A stretch of 64,000 nt of DNA from Sphingosinithalassobacter tenebrarum (lineage in GTDB: Bacteria > Pseudomonadota > Alphaproteobacteria > Sphingomonadales > Sphingomonadaceae), in assembly GCF_011057975.1 (NCBI RefSeq), contig NZ_CP049109.1:2883001-2947000 (forward strand), written 5' to 3'. The position numbers were made by a program, and so were the translations under genes. This document shows positions 26,428 to 35,504 of this stretch, piece by piece; positions within the stretch are counted from its first letter, which is position 1, and each line of letters begins with the position of its first letter. The notes under the pieces were generated by a model, which saw nothing but the letters and a program-made list of their open reading frames with translations, searched no databases and was not told where the DNA came from.

Positions 26428-27846
26428 TCACTCGATGTCGAGCAGGGTCGGCGCGCCCTCGCCGATATATTCGGCCAGGTTGCGGTGGAGGTTGATGACT
26501 TTCTGCTCCTGATGCGGATTGGGCAAAGGTCCGCGAAAGCCGCTCGACTTCATCCCCTTCTGGACGAATTCCATATTGGCGAAATCCTGTTCGAGGACGG
26601 CACCCCAATTCTCGGCGGTCGGTTCGGCATAGACCCACTCGGTCTCGGGCTCCTCGCCTTCGGGGAAGCGTTCGAGCGCATAGCTTTCGAACACGCATTT
26701 GCTGGGATCGTCGCCATAGGGGCGCACGCGATAGCAAAGCGCATAGGTGGCGCCGTGCAGGATGTTCTGATTGGGGAACAGACCCCAGGCGAGCCCCGAT
26801 TCCTTCTGCACGTCCTCGGGAATTTCGGGCCATATCACGCCGCGCGCGGCGTCGTCCTTCTTGGCCGAAGCGATCCAGTGCGCGATGACTTCGCCCGGCG
26901 TGGCATCTTCGGGAAGCTCGTCCTTGAGGCGACTCGCCGCTTTGACAAGCGTCTCGGTCGAGGCGGAATAATTGACCGTCTCGTAATTCTCGCGGATCAG
27001 CTCATAGGTCGAAACGCGCGGATCGAGCCCCGCCTTGCCCGAACGCGTCGTGCCGCCGCTCGTCTCGGTCTTGTAGTCGGCTTCGCGCACGTCGTAGCCC
27101 GACACCGCGTGCAGCCCGAACTGCTTGGAATAGGCGTAATAATCGCCATAGGCGAGCAGCTGGGTATGCGTTCCCGCGACGTGATAGGGCTCGAGAAACG
27201 CCTCGATCGCGGTCTTCCAGTTGCACGGATAGATCGCCCATTGCCGCCATTTGTAGCGCATCTTCGAAAGCTCGTGCGCTTCGAGGATCTCGCCCGCGCG
27301 GCCCATCCATTGCTTCAGCGGAGCGGCGTCGGGGTCCATCGAGATATAGATGAACCCGCCCCATGTATCGACCTTCACTTCGGAAAGGCAGGTCATCTCC
27401 GGCGTCAGCTTGTTATGCCAGTCCTGGGGATCGAGAATATAGGTGTTCTCGCCGTCCTGATTGAACGTCCAGCCGTGAAAGCCACAGACGAAGCTCTTGC
27501 GCTGATTGCCGCGCACGTCATGCACCTTGCCCGGCAGCATATCGGGAACGCTCACCAGCTGGCGACCGCGATGCGGGCAGACATTGTGGAACGCCTTGAG
27601 CGACCCGTCATCCTTGCGCAGCACGATGATCGATTCATCGGCGACGTTGTACGTCATCCAGTCGCCCGGATTGGGCAGGTCTTCTTCGCGCTCGACCATC
27701 TGCCACACCTTGGGCCAGAGGCGCGCCTTCTCCGCCTCCAGATAGTCGCGCGAAAGAAACGCGGTGGTCGGGTACGTCGCCAGCTTCTCGGCGTCCATGT
27801 CGCTTGCAGCGATCCCGTGCGACGTGAATTTTTCCGGCTTGTTCAT
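26428..27846 (-). CDS. Rieske non-heme iron oxygenase, alpha subunit
   Basis: A 472-residue ring-hydroxylating oxygenase large subunit. The Rieske [2Fe-2S] ligands are Cys90/His92 (CPHRG) and Cys121/His124 (CGFHGW). The loop between the pairs is unusually long. The mononuclear iron site is EPYHVAGTH near residue 212. Electrons would come from ferredoxin and reductase partners not encoded nearby. It lies 79 nt before the ThDP gene and 40 nt after the Baeyer-Villiger enzyme on the same strand. Likely a hydroxylating or demethylating step of the pathway. Confidence 0.92.
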   Translation of the reverse strand: MNKPEKFTSHGIAASDMDAEKLATYPTTAFLSRDYLEAEKARLWPKVWQMVEREEDLPNPGDWMTYNVADESIIVLRKDDGSLKAFHNVCPHRGRQLVSVPDMLPGKVHDVRGNQRKSFVCGFHGWTFNQDGENTYILDPQDWHNKLTPEMTCLSEVKVDTWGGFIYISMDPDAAPLKQWMGRAGEILEAHELSKMRYKWRQWAIYPCNWKTAIEAFLEPYHVAGTHTQLLAYGDYYAYSKQFGLHAVSGYDVREADYKTETSGGTTRSGKAGLDPRVSTYELIRENYETVNYSASTETLVKAASRLKDELPEDATPGEVIAHWIASAKKDDAARGVIWPEIPEDVQKESGLAWGLFPNQNILHGATYALCYRVRPYGDDPSKCVFESYALERFPEGEEPETEWVYAEPTAENWGAVLEQDFANMEFVQKGMKSSGFRGPLPNPHQEQKVINLHRNLAEYIGEGAPTLLDIE

Positions 27847-27886
27847 GACATCCTCCGGCTTGCCTGCCTGATGGTCCGCCCGCTTC

Positions 27887-29713
27887 TTACGAGAAGGTCA
27901 GCCCGGTCATTTCCCCGTCTGCGCGCCAATCGGCGCACAGTTTCTGAAACGCATCCCAGCCGGGGCCGTATCCGCGGAAGAGCGCCCATTTGGGCTTCTT
28001 CTCGCCTTCGTTGTTGAAATAGCTCGGCGGGCATTGCGATTGGAATTCGGACAGGTCGATTTCCAGCGCCTCGAAGGTGCGGACATAATCGTCCTGCGCT
28101 TCCTTGGTCGGCTCGACCGCCTTGGCGCCGCGCTTGGCGGTTTCCGAAATGATATGCGCGATATGCTCGCCCTGCCGCCCGAACTGCTCGGTCACCGTGG
28201 CGTTGAGCCCCCCCTGGATATAGCCGACGAAATACATGTTCGGGAAACCGTGGGTCATCGTGCCGTGCAGCGTCAGCGGCCCGTCGCGCCAGTGATCGTA
28301 GATCGAGCGCCCGTCGCGCCCCGCCACCACGTCCATGCCCCAGCGGCGTTCGAGGTCGCTGGTCACTTCGAACCCGCTGGCGAAGATCACGCAATCGGCC
28401 TGGTATTCCTTGCCGTTGGCGATGAAGCCGCCTTCGGTCAGCTCCTGCAGCCCCTTGGTCTCCGAAACGTCGACCAGTTCGACATTGGGCTTGTTGAACG
28501 CCGGATAATATTCGTTGCTCGAAAGCGGGCGTTTGCAGAGGAAGCGGTAATAGGGCTTGAGCGCCTCGGCCGTTTCGGGGTCCTGCACCATTTCCTCGAC
28601 GCGGCGGCGCAGGCGATCCATCACCTGATAATCCACCGTTTCGCGGCGCGCCATGAACTCCTCGACGCTCAGCTCGGGCCAGCCTTCGGCTTCCAGCTCC
28701 GCCTTCAGATTGCGGCTGATCTCGGTCCAGATGTCGCAGATCAGATCGGGATCGCCCGGCCCGAGCGTTTCCATCGCCGCCTTGTGGAAATTGGCCATGC
28801 GCTCGGCCTGCCAGCCGGGCTTGAGCGACCTCTGCCATTCGGGATCGGTCGGCGGATTGGGCCGCTCGTCGACGCTCGAGGGCGTGCGCTGCACGACATA
28901 GAGTTGCTTGGCGTACTGCGCGAGCCGCGGCACCGCCTGGATCGCCGTCGCGCCGGTTCCGACGATCGCCACCGTCTTGTCGGCCAGCTTGTCGAGCACC
29001 GGGTTTTCGGGCGTCCCGCCGGTATAGCCATAGTCCCAGCGCGCGGTGTGGAACATCTTGCCCTGGAAGACATCGATGCCCTTGATCCCCGGCAGCTTGG
29101 GCATGTTAAGCACGCCCGCCGCGACGATCACGTGGCGCGCCTTGATGTCGTCGCCGCGATTGGTCTTCACATGCCAGCGCTGGATCTCCGGGTCCCAGCG
29201 CAGCTCCTGCGTCAGCGTGTGGAAGAGCGCGCGGTCGGCAAAGCCGGTCTTTTCCGCGATCATCTTGCAATAGCCGTAGATTTCCGCGCCGTCGGCGAAT
29301 TTCTTCGACGGCATGAAGCCCATCTCTTCGAGCAACGGCAGATAGCAATAGGCGTCGTTGTCGCACTGAATGCCCGGATAGCGATTCCAGTACCACACGC
29401 CGCCGAAATCGCCGGCGCTGTCGATGTTGCGGAAATCGGTGATCCCCGCCTGAGTCAGGTGATAGCTGGCGAGCAGCCCGCCGAAGCCAGCGCCGAGCAC
29501 GACGACTTCGAGTTCCCCGGTGACGGGATCGCGCGGCTCGACCGGCTTGTGCGGATCGGCGGCGAAATCGGAGGTCTGCTCGCCGGTCGGGCGGACATAT
29601 TGCTTCTGCCCTTCGCTGCGCAGACGCTTCTCGCGCTCAGCGCGATATTTGTCGCGCATCGCGGGGATGTCGATTTCCTCGGGTGCCCGTACCTGCGTAG
29701 GCTCGCAGCCCAT
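27887..29713 (-). CDS. FAD/NADPH-dependent Baeyer-Villiger-type monooxygenase
   Basis: A 608-residue flavoprotein. The first Rossmann motif is LGAGFGG (about residue 73). The Baeyer-Villiger fingerprint FxGxxxHxxxW is present as FQGKMFHTARW. The second nucleotide motif is VGTGATAIQ. Such enzymes insert oxygen next to a ketone to make an ester or lactone. A roughly 65-residue N-terminal extension precedes the FAD domain, as in cyclododecanone/steroid-type members. ATG 29713 has AGGAGAG upstream. First gene of the five-gene operon ending at 21320. Confidence 0.93.
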   Translation of the reverse strand: MGCEPTQVRAPEEIDIPAMRDKYRAEREKRLRSEGQKQYVRPTGEQTSDFAADPHKPVEPRDPVTGELEVVVLGAGFGGLLASYHLTQAGITDFRNIDSAGDFGGVWYWNRYPGIQCDNDAYCYLPLLEEMGFMPSKKFADGAEIYGYCKMIAEKTGFADRALFHTLTQELRWDPEIQRWHVKTNRGDDIKARHVIVAAGVLNMPKLPGIKGIDVFQGKMFHTARWDYGYTGGTPENPVLDKLADKTVAIVGTGATAIQAVPRLAQYAKQLYVVQRTPSSVDERPNPPTDPEWQRSLKPGWQAERMANFHKAAMETLGPGDPDLICDIWTEISRNLKAELEAEGWPELSVEEFMARRETVDYQVMDRLRRRVEEMVQDPETAEALKPYYRFLCKRPLSSNEYYPAFNKPNVELVDVSETKGLQELTEGGFIANGKEYQADCVIFASGFEVTSDLERRWGMDVVAGRDGRSIYDHWRDGPLTLHGTMTHGFPNMYFVGYIQGGLNATVTEQFGRQGEHIAHIISETAKRGAKAVEPTKEAQDDYVRTFEALEIDLSEFQSQCPPSYFNNEGEKKPKWALFRGYGPGWDAFQKLCADWRADGEMTGLTFS

Positions 29714-30051
29714 AGCCTCTCCTGCTCTCTCTCGTTTGTTGCCCGCCGTACTAATCAACAATAGTGTTGATTTACAAGTCGGCGATTGTCTCGTCGAACC
29801 TCGCCCGCCACAGGCTGAAAGTCACGCATTTTCGCGGCTGAATACGCGCATTTCCGCGATTTTTACTGGCCCGGGCCGCTCGCGTCAGCGCTACGCGCCC
29901 CATCGTTCGCGGCGGCGATATCTGCCCAGGCGATGCGCCCTCACCCCCGCCCCTTTCCTTGACGGCGGCAAAGCCCGGCGCCCACAACGGCGCCCGACAA
30001 GCGCCCCGGCACCGGACCGGCGGCGCCATTGGCCGCAGGGCGAGGACAGAC
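29714..30051. other. Divergent intergenic region, 338 bp
   Basis: Separates the minus-strand oxygenase operon from the plus-strand SDR/acyl-CoA synthetase pair. It must hold promoters for both. Apart from the inverted repeat at 29753-29772 I see no gene or clear promoter boxes. Confidence 0.6.
29753..29772. promoter_or_regulatory. Inverted repeat AATCAAC-N6-GTTGATT, candidate operator
   Basis: Perfect 7-bp arms lie 40 nt upstream of the Baeyer-Villiger gene start. The adjacent sequence extends the right arm to GTTGATTTAC. The elements AATCAAC and TGATTTAC recur at 34917-34933 upstream of another catabolic gene, which suggests one regulator for both. Confidence 0.5.
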
Positions 30052-30894
30052 ATGACCAATCTCATCGACTTCACCGGACGCACCATCATCGTCACCGGCG
30101 CGGCGGGCGGCGGCATCGGTACCGCAACCGCAAAAATGCTCGCGAGCGCGGGCGCAACTGTGATCGCGGTGAGCCGCTCGGACGAAAAGCTCGACGCGCA
30201 GATCGCGCCGCTGGTGAAGGACGGGCTGTCGATCATCCCGGTAAAGGCCGACATCTCGACCGACGAAGGCATTGCAGCGGCAATGGACGCGGCGAAGAAT
30301 GCCGACGGCACGCTCTATGGCCTGGTCAATGTCGCCGGCGGCGCCGCGCCGCAGACCTGGATGCGGCTCGAACGCGTGACGCGCGAGGACTGGCGCGCGC
30401 TGTTCCACCAGAATCTGGAGACCATGTTCTTCATGAGCCAGGCGATGGCGCGCGAGCTGCGCGCGCAGGATCTGCCCGGCAGCATCGTCTCTGTCTCGTC
30501 GATCAGCGGGATGAACACCGCGCCCTTCCACATTGCATACGGCACCGCCAAGGCTGCGCTGGTGCAGACGACGCGGACGATGGCGACCGAGCTGGCGCTC
30601 GCCAATATCCGCGTCAACGCCGTCGCGCCGGGCACCACGATCACCGAAGGATCGCGCGCCTATATCGACGATGATGTCGAGCGCGACCGCACCGCGATCG
30701 CGATGGGCCGCCGCGCCGAACCGAGCGAACAGGCCGGCCCGATCACCTTCCTGCTTTCCGACCTGTCGAGCTACATCACCGGCCAGACGATCCTGGTCGA
30801 TGGCGGGCTCAATCTGAAATGGACCCACCTTGGCGCCGACAACACCTCGCTCTTCCTGAAGAACGAGGATTTCCGCGCCGCCATCAAGGCCTGA
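30052..30894 (+). CDS. SDR family oxidoreductase
   Basis: A 280-residue classical short-chain dehydrogenase. The cofactor loop is TGAAGGGIG, one residue longer than the usual TGxxxGIG. NVAGG stands where NNAG is normal. The catalytic serine lies in SVSSISG and the active site is YGTAK. The C-terminus has VDGGLN followed by a 25-residue tail. ATG 30052 is preceded by GAGGAC; the longer open frame from 29959 lacks family similarity. It starts a two-gene operon with the acyl-CoA synthetase 10 nt downstream. Confidence 0.9.
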   Translation: MTNLIDFTGRTIIVTGAAGGGIGTATAKMLASAGATVIAVSRSDEKLDAQIAPLVKDGLSIIPVKADISTDEGIAAAMDAAKNADGTLYGLVNVAGGAAPQTWMRLERVTREDWRALFHQNLETMFFMSQAMARELRAQDLPGSIVSVSSISGMNTAPFHIAYGTAKAALVQTTRTMATELALANIRVNAVAPGTTITEGSRAYIDDDVERDRTAIAMGRRAEPSEQAGPITFLLSDLSSYITGQTILVDGGLNLKWTHLGADNTSLFLKNEDFRAAIKA

Positions 30895-30904
30895 AACGCA
30901 CCGC

Positions 30905-32512
30905 ATGACCACCACCACCGCCCCCCGCCAGACCACGCGCGCCGGATGGAGCATCCGCTGGGACGAGGAACGCGCCCGCCGCGCTTATGACGAGGGCTGG
31001 TGGCAGCATGAAACCTGCGCCGACGCGCTCCGCCGCGCCGCCAGCGAAGCGCCGGATCGCGAACTGGTGGTCGAAGGCGAGACGCGTGTCACCGCCGCGC
31101 AGCTGCTCGACCGCGCCGAGCGGCTGGCGGGCGCGATGGTCTCGCGCTTCCCGCCGGGCGGCACCGTCTCGTTCATGCTCCCCAACTGGCACGAGGCCGC
31201 CGCCATCTATCTCGGCGCGACGCTGGCGGGGATGGTGGCGCACCCGATCCTGCCCTCGCTGCGCGATCATGACCTGCGCTTCATGCTCGACGATATCGGC
31301 TGCAACATGATCTTCGTGCCGGAGACGTTTCGCGGGTTCGATTATGCCGCGATGCTGAGCCGTGTCGTCGCCGATCTGAAAGACCCGCCCGAAGTCGTCG
31401 TACTGCGCGGAGATGCGGGCGAGCACACGCCCTACGAAAGCCTCCTCGCCGCCGATCCGCCGCTGATCTTCCCGCCCGTCGATGCCGACGAGGTGCGCAT
31501 GGCGATGTATACCAGCGGGACGACCGGCCGCCCCAAGGGCGTGCTCCACACGCACAACTCGATCAACGCGCTGATCCGCCAGCTCGGCGCGCACTGGCTG
31601 ATCGACGCGGGCGACCGCTGGCTGGTCCCCTCCCCGATCAGCCATATCGGCGGATCGATCTACGCCTTCGAAATGCCGCTGCTGCTCGGCACCACGGCGG
31701 TGCTGATGGAACGCTGGGAGCCCGAAGCCGCGGTCGCCCTGATGCAGTCCGAACGCATCACGCATATGGCGGGCGCGACGCCCTTCCTCCAGCATCTGCT
31801 CGCAGCGGCGCGCAAGGCCGACACCAACCTGCCCGATCTCAAGCTATTCATCTGCGGCGGCGCCTCGGTCCCGCCCGCGCTGATCCACGAGGCGGCGGAC
31901 TATTTCGCGAAAGCCGCCGTCACACGCGTCTACGGCTCGACCGAAGTGCCGGTGACCACTGTCGGCGTGCTCGATCGCAACGATGTGACCCACGCCGCCG
32001 AGACCGACGGCCGCCCCGGCATCGCCGACGTCATCATCGCCGAAGCCGGCGAAATCCGCGCGCGCGGGCCGCAGATGCTGGTCGGCTATCTCCACGAGGA
32101 GGACGAAGCGAGCGCGTTCGACGCCGAGGGCTATTACCGCACCGGCGACGAGGGCCGCTGGCAGGACGGCGACCATCTGGTGGTCACCGGCCGGATCAAG
32201 GACATCATCATCCGCAACGGCGAGAATATCAGCCCCAAGGAGATCGAGGACCTGCTCGGCACCCACCCGGCAATCGCCGAAATCGCGATCGTCGGCATCC
32301 CCGATGCCAGGACCGGCGAGCGCGCGGTGGCGGTGGTCGTCCCCGCGCAGGGCGAAACGCCCGACGTGCCGATGATGGCCGAATTGCTCGCCAGCCACGG
32401 CGTCGCGAAATTCAAATATCCCGAAGCGGTGGACCTGCGCGACGCGCTGCCGAAAAACGACGCGGGGAAGGTGCTCAAGCACCAGTTGCGGAAGGAACTG
32501 GCGTCGGAGTGA
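30905..32512 (+). CDS. AMP-forming acyl-CoA synthetase
   Basis: A 535-residue CoA ligase with all core motifs intact: YTSGTTGRPKG near residue 202, YGSTE, GYYRTGDEGRW, IIIRNGENISPKE, and the catalytic lysine in PKNDAGKVLKHQL. The N-terminus includes a WxxHETCADALR stretch like cyclohexanecarboxylate- or fatty-acid-CoA ligases. It is the third such ligase in this window. Its 3' end overlaps the convergent STAS-like gene by 38 bp. Confidence 0.92.
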   Translation: MTTTTAPRQTTRAGWSIRWDEERARRAYDEGWWQHETCADALRRAASEAPDRELVVEGETRVTAAQLLDRAERLAGAMVSRFPPGGTVSFMLPNWHEAAAIYLGATLAGMVAHPILPSLRDHDLRFMLDDIGCNMIFVPETFRGFDYAAMLSRVVADLKDPPEVVVLRGDAGEHTPYESLLAADPPLIFPPVDADEVRMAMYTSGTTGRPKGVLHTHNSINALIRQLGAHWLIDAGDRWLVPSPISHIGGSIYAFEMPLLLGTTAVLMERWEPEAAVALMQSERITHMAGATPFLQHLLAAARKADTNLPDLKLFICGGASVPPALIHEAADYFAKAAVTRVYGSTEVPVTTVGVLDRNDVTHAAETDGRPGIADVIIAEAGEIRARGPQMLVGYLHEEDEASAFDAEGYYRTGDEGRWQDGDHLVVTGRIKDIIIRNGENISPKEIEDLLGTHPAIAEIAIVGIPDARTGERAVAVVVPAQGETPDVPMMAELLASHGVAKFKYPEAVDLRDALPKNDAGKVLKHQLRKELASE

Positions 32513-32909
32513 CGCCTCCCCCGCTCGGCACGTGGGCCAACAGCCATGTCCGAGCGGCGTTTTCCGAAAGGAAGACCGCATTGTCGGTAGTCGCGACACG
32601 CTTCGCCTGGAGCTTGCACAGGCTGTCGGGAACAACGATGGCGGTCCGGTCGCCGGGACGTTTCGATCCGCTCAGCTTTTCGCCCAGCGCTTTGGCAGCG
32701 GCGGGCGAGGCGACGCGTCCCCGGCAATTGTCGACCAGATAGAGAAGCGGCAACCCAGCCTTGCGAACCGTGGCGATCTTCATCGCCAGCTCCTGCGAAA
32801 GCCGCGCCGCGACGACTTCGTCGAGAAAACCGTGCAGACGGCACACCAGAATCCCGCATTCGGGTTCGAATGTTACCGTAAAGCCGGATTCTTCTTTGGG
32901 CTCAGTCAT
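32475..32909 (-). CDS. SpoIIAA/STAS-like small protein
   Basis: A 144-residue protein whose core (FLDEVVAARLSQEL then RKAGLPLLYLVDNCRG) resembles the SpoIIAA-like/STAS alpha-beta fold seen in small bacterial regulatory proteins. The ATG at 32909 is preferred to 32945 because GGAGCGGAC lies immediately upstream. The gene stands alone, tail-to-tail with the acyl-CoA synthetase. Function unknown; there is no kinase or sigma partner nearby, so a role like anti-anti-sigma factor is not supported. Confidence 0.7.
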   Translation of the reverse strand: MTEPKEESGFTVTFEPECGILVCRLHGFLDEVVAARLSQELAMKIATVRKAGLPLLYLVDNCRGRVASPAAAKALGEKLSGSKRPGDRTAIVVPDSLCKLQAKRVATTDNAVFLSENAARTWLLAHVPSGGGVTPTPVPSATGA

Positions 32910-33230
32910 GTCCGCTCCATCGGGCCCCGCATCTTTCCAGTGCATTAACAGTGGCTTCGCAAAAGATCGCTGGAGCGGATATCTCCTGCCGTAACGTTAT
33001 CGGCGGAAATGCTGTCCTACATGGCCGCCGCTGTGGCAGCCCACGGCATGGCTTCGCAATCCGCAAATTGCCGCTCGATTCATGCCGGATTTTTCCGGCT
33101 CCCTCGCGCGCGGGCGCGCGCGTGCGCGCGTTACGTCATGACTCCGTGCGAACTTGGCACGCAAAACCGCGGTTTTTGCGATTCACGTCTCCCGCCCCGT
33201 CGCACCCACGAAGCAACCGGGTTCGGCCGC
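32910..33230. other. Intergenic region, 321 bp, with CG-alternating tract
   Basis: Holds the promoter side of the STAS-like gene and the 3' side of the next minus-strand operon. A small hairpin (GCCGGA-TTTT-TCCGGC, 33084-33099) and a CG-alternating run at 33104-33131 are the only distinct features. No gene is supported. Confidence 0.6.
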
Positions 33231-33800
33231 CTAGCCCAGCATGAAATCCTCGATCGGCACGCGCATCGAATTGGCGATCCAGCCCAGTGCCGCATAGGTC
33301 CCGATGGTCCACAGCACTTCCATCGTCCGCTTCTCGCCGAACCGGTCGAGCAGCCCCGCCATCGTCGCTTCGCTGGCCGCATTGTCGCGCCACATCTCGT
33401 CGGCGGCACGCACGATCAACGCTTCCCCGTCGGACCAGACCGCCGAAACCTCCTCCGCCACTGCCGCCAGCTTGTCCTCGGAAAGCCCGCAGCGGCGCGC
33501 AATGGCGCGATGCTGGTGATATTCATATCCCGCGCCGATCCGCCACGCGATGCGCAGGATCGCGATTTCGCGCAGGTCGTCGGCCAGTTCCAGCTCGCGC
33601 GCGATGAAGCGATTGTACCTCACCCAGGCGGTGCTGAGCGGCAGATGCTTCGCCATCACTGCCTGGATGTTGAACCGCGTCCCTTCGCTGCGGCACTGTT
33701 CGCCTTCGGAAATGGCGAAAAAGTCGCGCATTTCCTGCGTCCATTCCGCGCGCGGCACCGGCGCGATCAGCGACTTGCCCTGGGGGTCGTCGCCGTACAT
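33231..33800 (-). CDS. Carboxymuconolactone decarboxylase family protein
   Basis: A 189-residue all-helical protein of the CMD/AhpD superfamily. The core 'ELADDLREIAILRIAWRIGAGYEYHQH' is recognisable. The AhpD redox motif (CxxC) is missing, with EYHQH at this place, so a thiol peroxidase role is unlikely and a decarboxylase- or isomerase-like role is more probable. It follows the SDR gene by 3 nt and so belongs to the same transcript. Confidence 0.88.
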   Translation of the reverse strand: MYGDDPQGKSLIAPVPRAEWTQEMRDFFAISEGEQCRSEGTRFNIQAVMAKHLPLSTAWVRYNRFIARELELADDLREIAILRIAWRIGAGYEYHQHRAIARRCGLSEDKLAAVAEEVSAVWSDGEALIVRAADEMWRDNAASEATMAGLLDRFGEKRTMEVLWTIGTYAALGWIANSMRVPIEDFMLG

Positions 33801-33803
33801 CGC

Positions 33804-34725
33804 TCAGTCCTTCCTGCTCACCATCTGGAAGCTCGTACCCAGATGCTTGCCGAAACCGTGCGGGCCGCCCTCTTCGGTCGGCACTACCGGGAAGAGCAGC
33901 GAGTCCGTGCGGTCCTCGATCTCGTCGATCCGCTTGCCGACATCCGCCATCGTCCAGGCGGGCTGCACCACGCCCTGTGTCTCGGCCGTGAAGACGCGCG
34001 CGATACGCCCGCCCAGCGCGGCGATCACCTCGCCCGAAATGCTGCAGCTTTCGTGGCACATCCAGCCGACCGCCGGAGCGACGAACTCCGGCCCCAGCGG
34101 CGGGAATTGCGAGGTATCGATCCCTTCGGACATGCGCGTGACGGCGCTGGGCGCGATGCAGTTCGACTTGATGTCGAACGGCGCGCCTTCGATCGCCGCG
34201 ACGTGGGAAAGGCCGATCAGCCCGGCCTTGGACGCGCTGTACGGCGCGACTTCGTAATTGCCATAGAGCCCGCCGATCGACGTGGTCAGCACGATGCGGC
34301 CATAACCGCCCTTCTGCATCGCCGCGAAGGCAGGCTGGAGCACGTGGAAACCGCCGAGCAGATGGACATCGAGTATCGAGCGGAACGTCTCGGCGGTCAT
34401 TTCGGCGAGCGGCGCGCGGCGAACATTGCCGGCATTGTGAATCAAAATGTCGACGCGGCCCCATTTTTCGAGCGCGGCATCGACCATCGCCTTGCCGCCC
34501 TCCGGCGTCGCCACCGTGTCGCGATTGGCCAGCGCCTCGCCGCCGGCCGCCTCGATCGCCGCGACGACTTCGCCGGCAGGGTCTTCCTGCGTACCGTCCC
34601 CCGCCATCGACACGCCGAGATCGTTGACCAGCACCTTGGCCCCCTGCGTGCCGAGCGGCACGGCCAAGCCCGCGCCCGCCGCCGGTGATGATGGCAACGC
34701 GGCCGTCGAAACGCAGATCGGACAT
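33804..34725 (-). pseudogene. SDR family oxidoreductase, apparent frameshift in the cofactor loop
   Basis: The ATG at 34725 (AGGAGA upstream) opens MSDLRFDGRVAIITGGGRGLGR, the normal SDR N-terminus, but this frame then runs off into unrelated sequence. The correct continuation (AVPLGTQGAKVLVND, HNAGN, YSASK and a long C-terminal extension as in 17-beta-HSD4-like SDRs) is in another frame from about 34665. Where about 4 codons (RAHA-type) are expected, the DNA reads CGTGCCGCTCGG, consistent with loss of about 11 nt between short CGTGC repeats. Either the gene is broken or the sequence has an error. An internal restart would lack the cofactor motif. Confidence 0.75.
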
Positions 34726-35085
34726 GGGTTCTCCTATCGATATCGGGCGGCGTTTCCCGCCAGGTTCAGGCGGCAGATAGCGCGGAGCCGTACCGGCGTA
34801 CCAGCCCGCGACACGGATATCGCACGCGCGACCGGCGCGGAGGAGGGCGATCGCGAAGGAACGGAAAGAGGAGAAATGGTAGCGGAGGAGGGAAATATAG
34901 GGAGCGTATAACATGCTGATTTACCTAATCAACTTTTTGAATCACCTTGCAAATACCCCCATCAATACCCCCAGAATCGGACAGATGAGATAAAGCGCCT
35001 TTGGCAAACGATGACATGTAATTCGTAGTGACAGGTGAAAGGAGCGTCGGCCGTTTTCGGGCCGATCAGAAGGCGAAACGCCAGG
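34726..35085. other. Intergenic boundary between catabolic and metal-resistance regions, 360 bp
   Basis: No gene is supported. It contains an AT-rich dyad (TGATT-TACCT-AATCA, 34917-34931) and two direct copies of AATACCCCC spaced 12 bp (34952 and 34964). The functional theme of the genes changes completely across this space, so it may be an old junction. No integrase or tRNA is visible. Confidence 0.5.
34917..34933. promoter_or_regulatory. Dyad TGATT-N5-AATCA, candidate operator
   Basis: Upstream of the minus-strand SDR/CMD operon. It shares the words TGATTTAC and AATCAAC with the inverted repeat at 29753-29772. Confidence 0.4.
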
Positions 35086-35496
35086 TCATGAACCATCCGC
35101 CCGATCGTACAGCGAGGACATGTCATGGTCTGGCATGGACGGCATATTGTGGCCCGCATGCGGATCGGGTGTGTCGCTAGGCTTCGCATTCATCGGCGGG
35201 GGAGTGGCCGCAGGTGACGGCGCTACTACCGGAGTGCTCGCCGGTCGGTCTGGTTGCCTACCGGCAGTCACAGCTTCATCCGACCGGTTCGTGTTGGCCT
35301 CTCCAGCGGGAGAGGCAGCGTTGTCTCTTTCGCCTTCGCCAGGACCTGTGCTCTCGGTCGGCGGGGCCGTATACAGTGGCAAGGCTTCAGCTTCTGATGA
35401 AGTGTCCTGCGTCTGATCACATGCAGCGAGCCCTAGCCCCAGTGCCGCCGCAGCAAGGGGGGCAACAAACCCGTTCCGATTCGATCTGCGCATCAT
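35086..35496 (-). CDS. Met/His-rich lipoprotein
   Basis: A 136-residue exported lipoprotein: MMRRS start, hydrophobic core and a lipobox LAAC about residue 26. The middle is low-complexity Pro/Ala/Thr-rich. The C-terminal tail has DPHAGHNMPSMPDHDMSS, a His/Met pattern typical of periplasmic copper binding. The ATG at 35496 has GAAGGA upstream; the longer frame to 35742 is antisense-like to the next gene. It lies 8 nt downstream of the DUF2231-like gene. Specific family not recognised. Confidence 0.75.
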   Translation of the reverse strand: MMRRSNRNGFVAPLAAAALGLGLAACDQTQDTSSEAEALPLYTAPPTESTGPGEGERDNAASPAGEANTNRSDEAVTAGRQPDRPASTPVVAPSPAATPPPMNAKPSDTPDPHAGHNMPSMPDHDMSSLYDRADGS

Positions 35497-35504
35497 TCTA
35501 TCCT

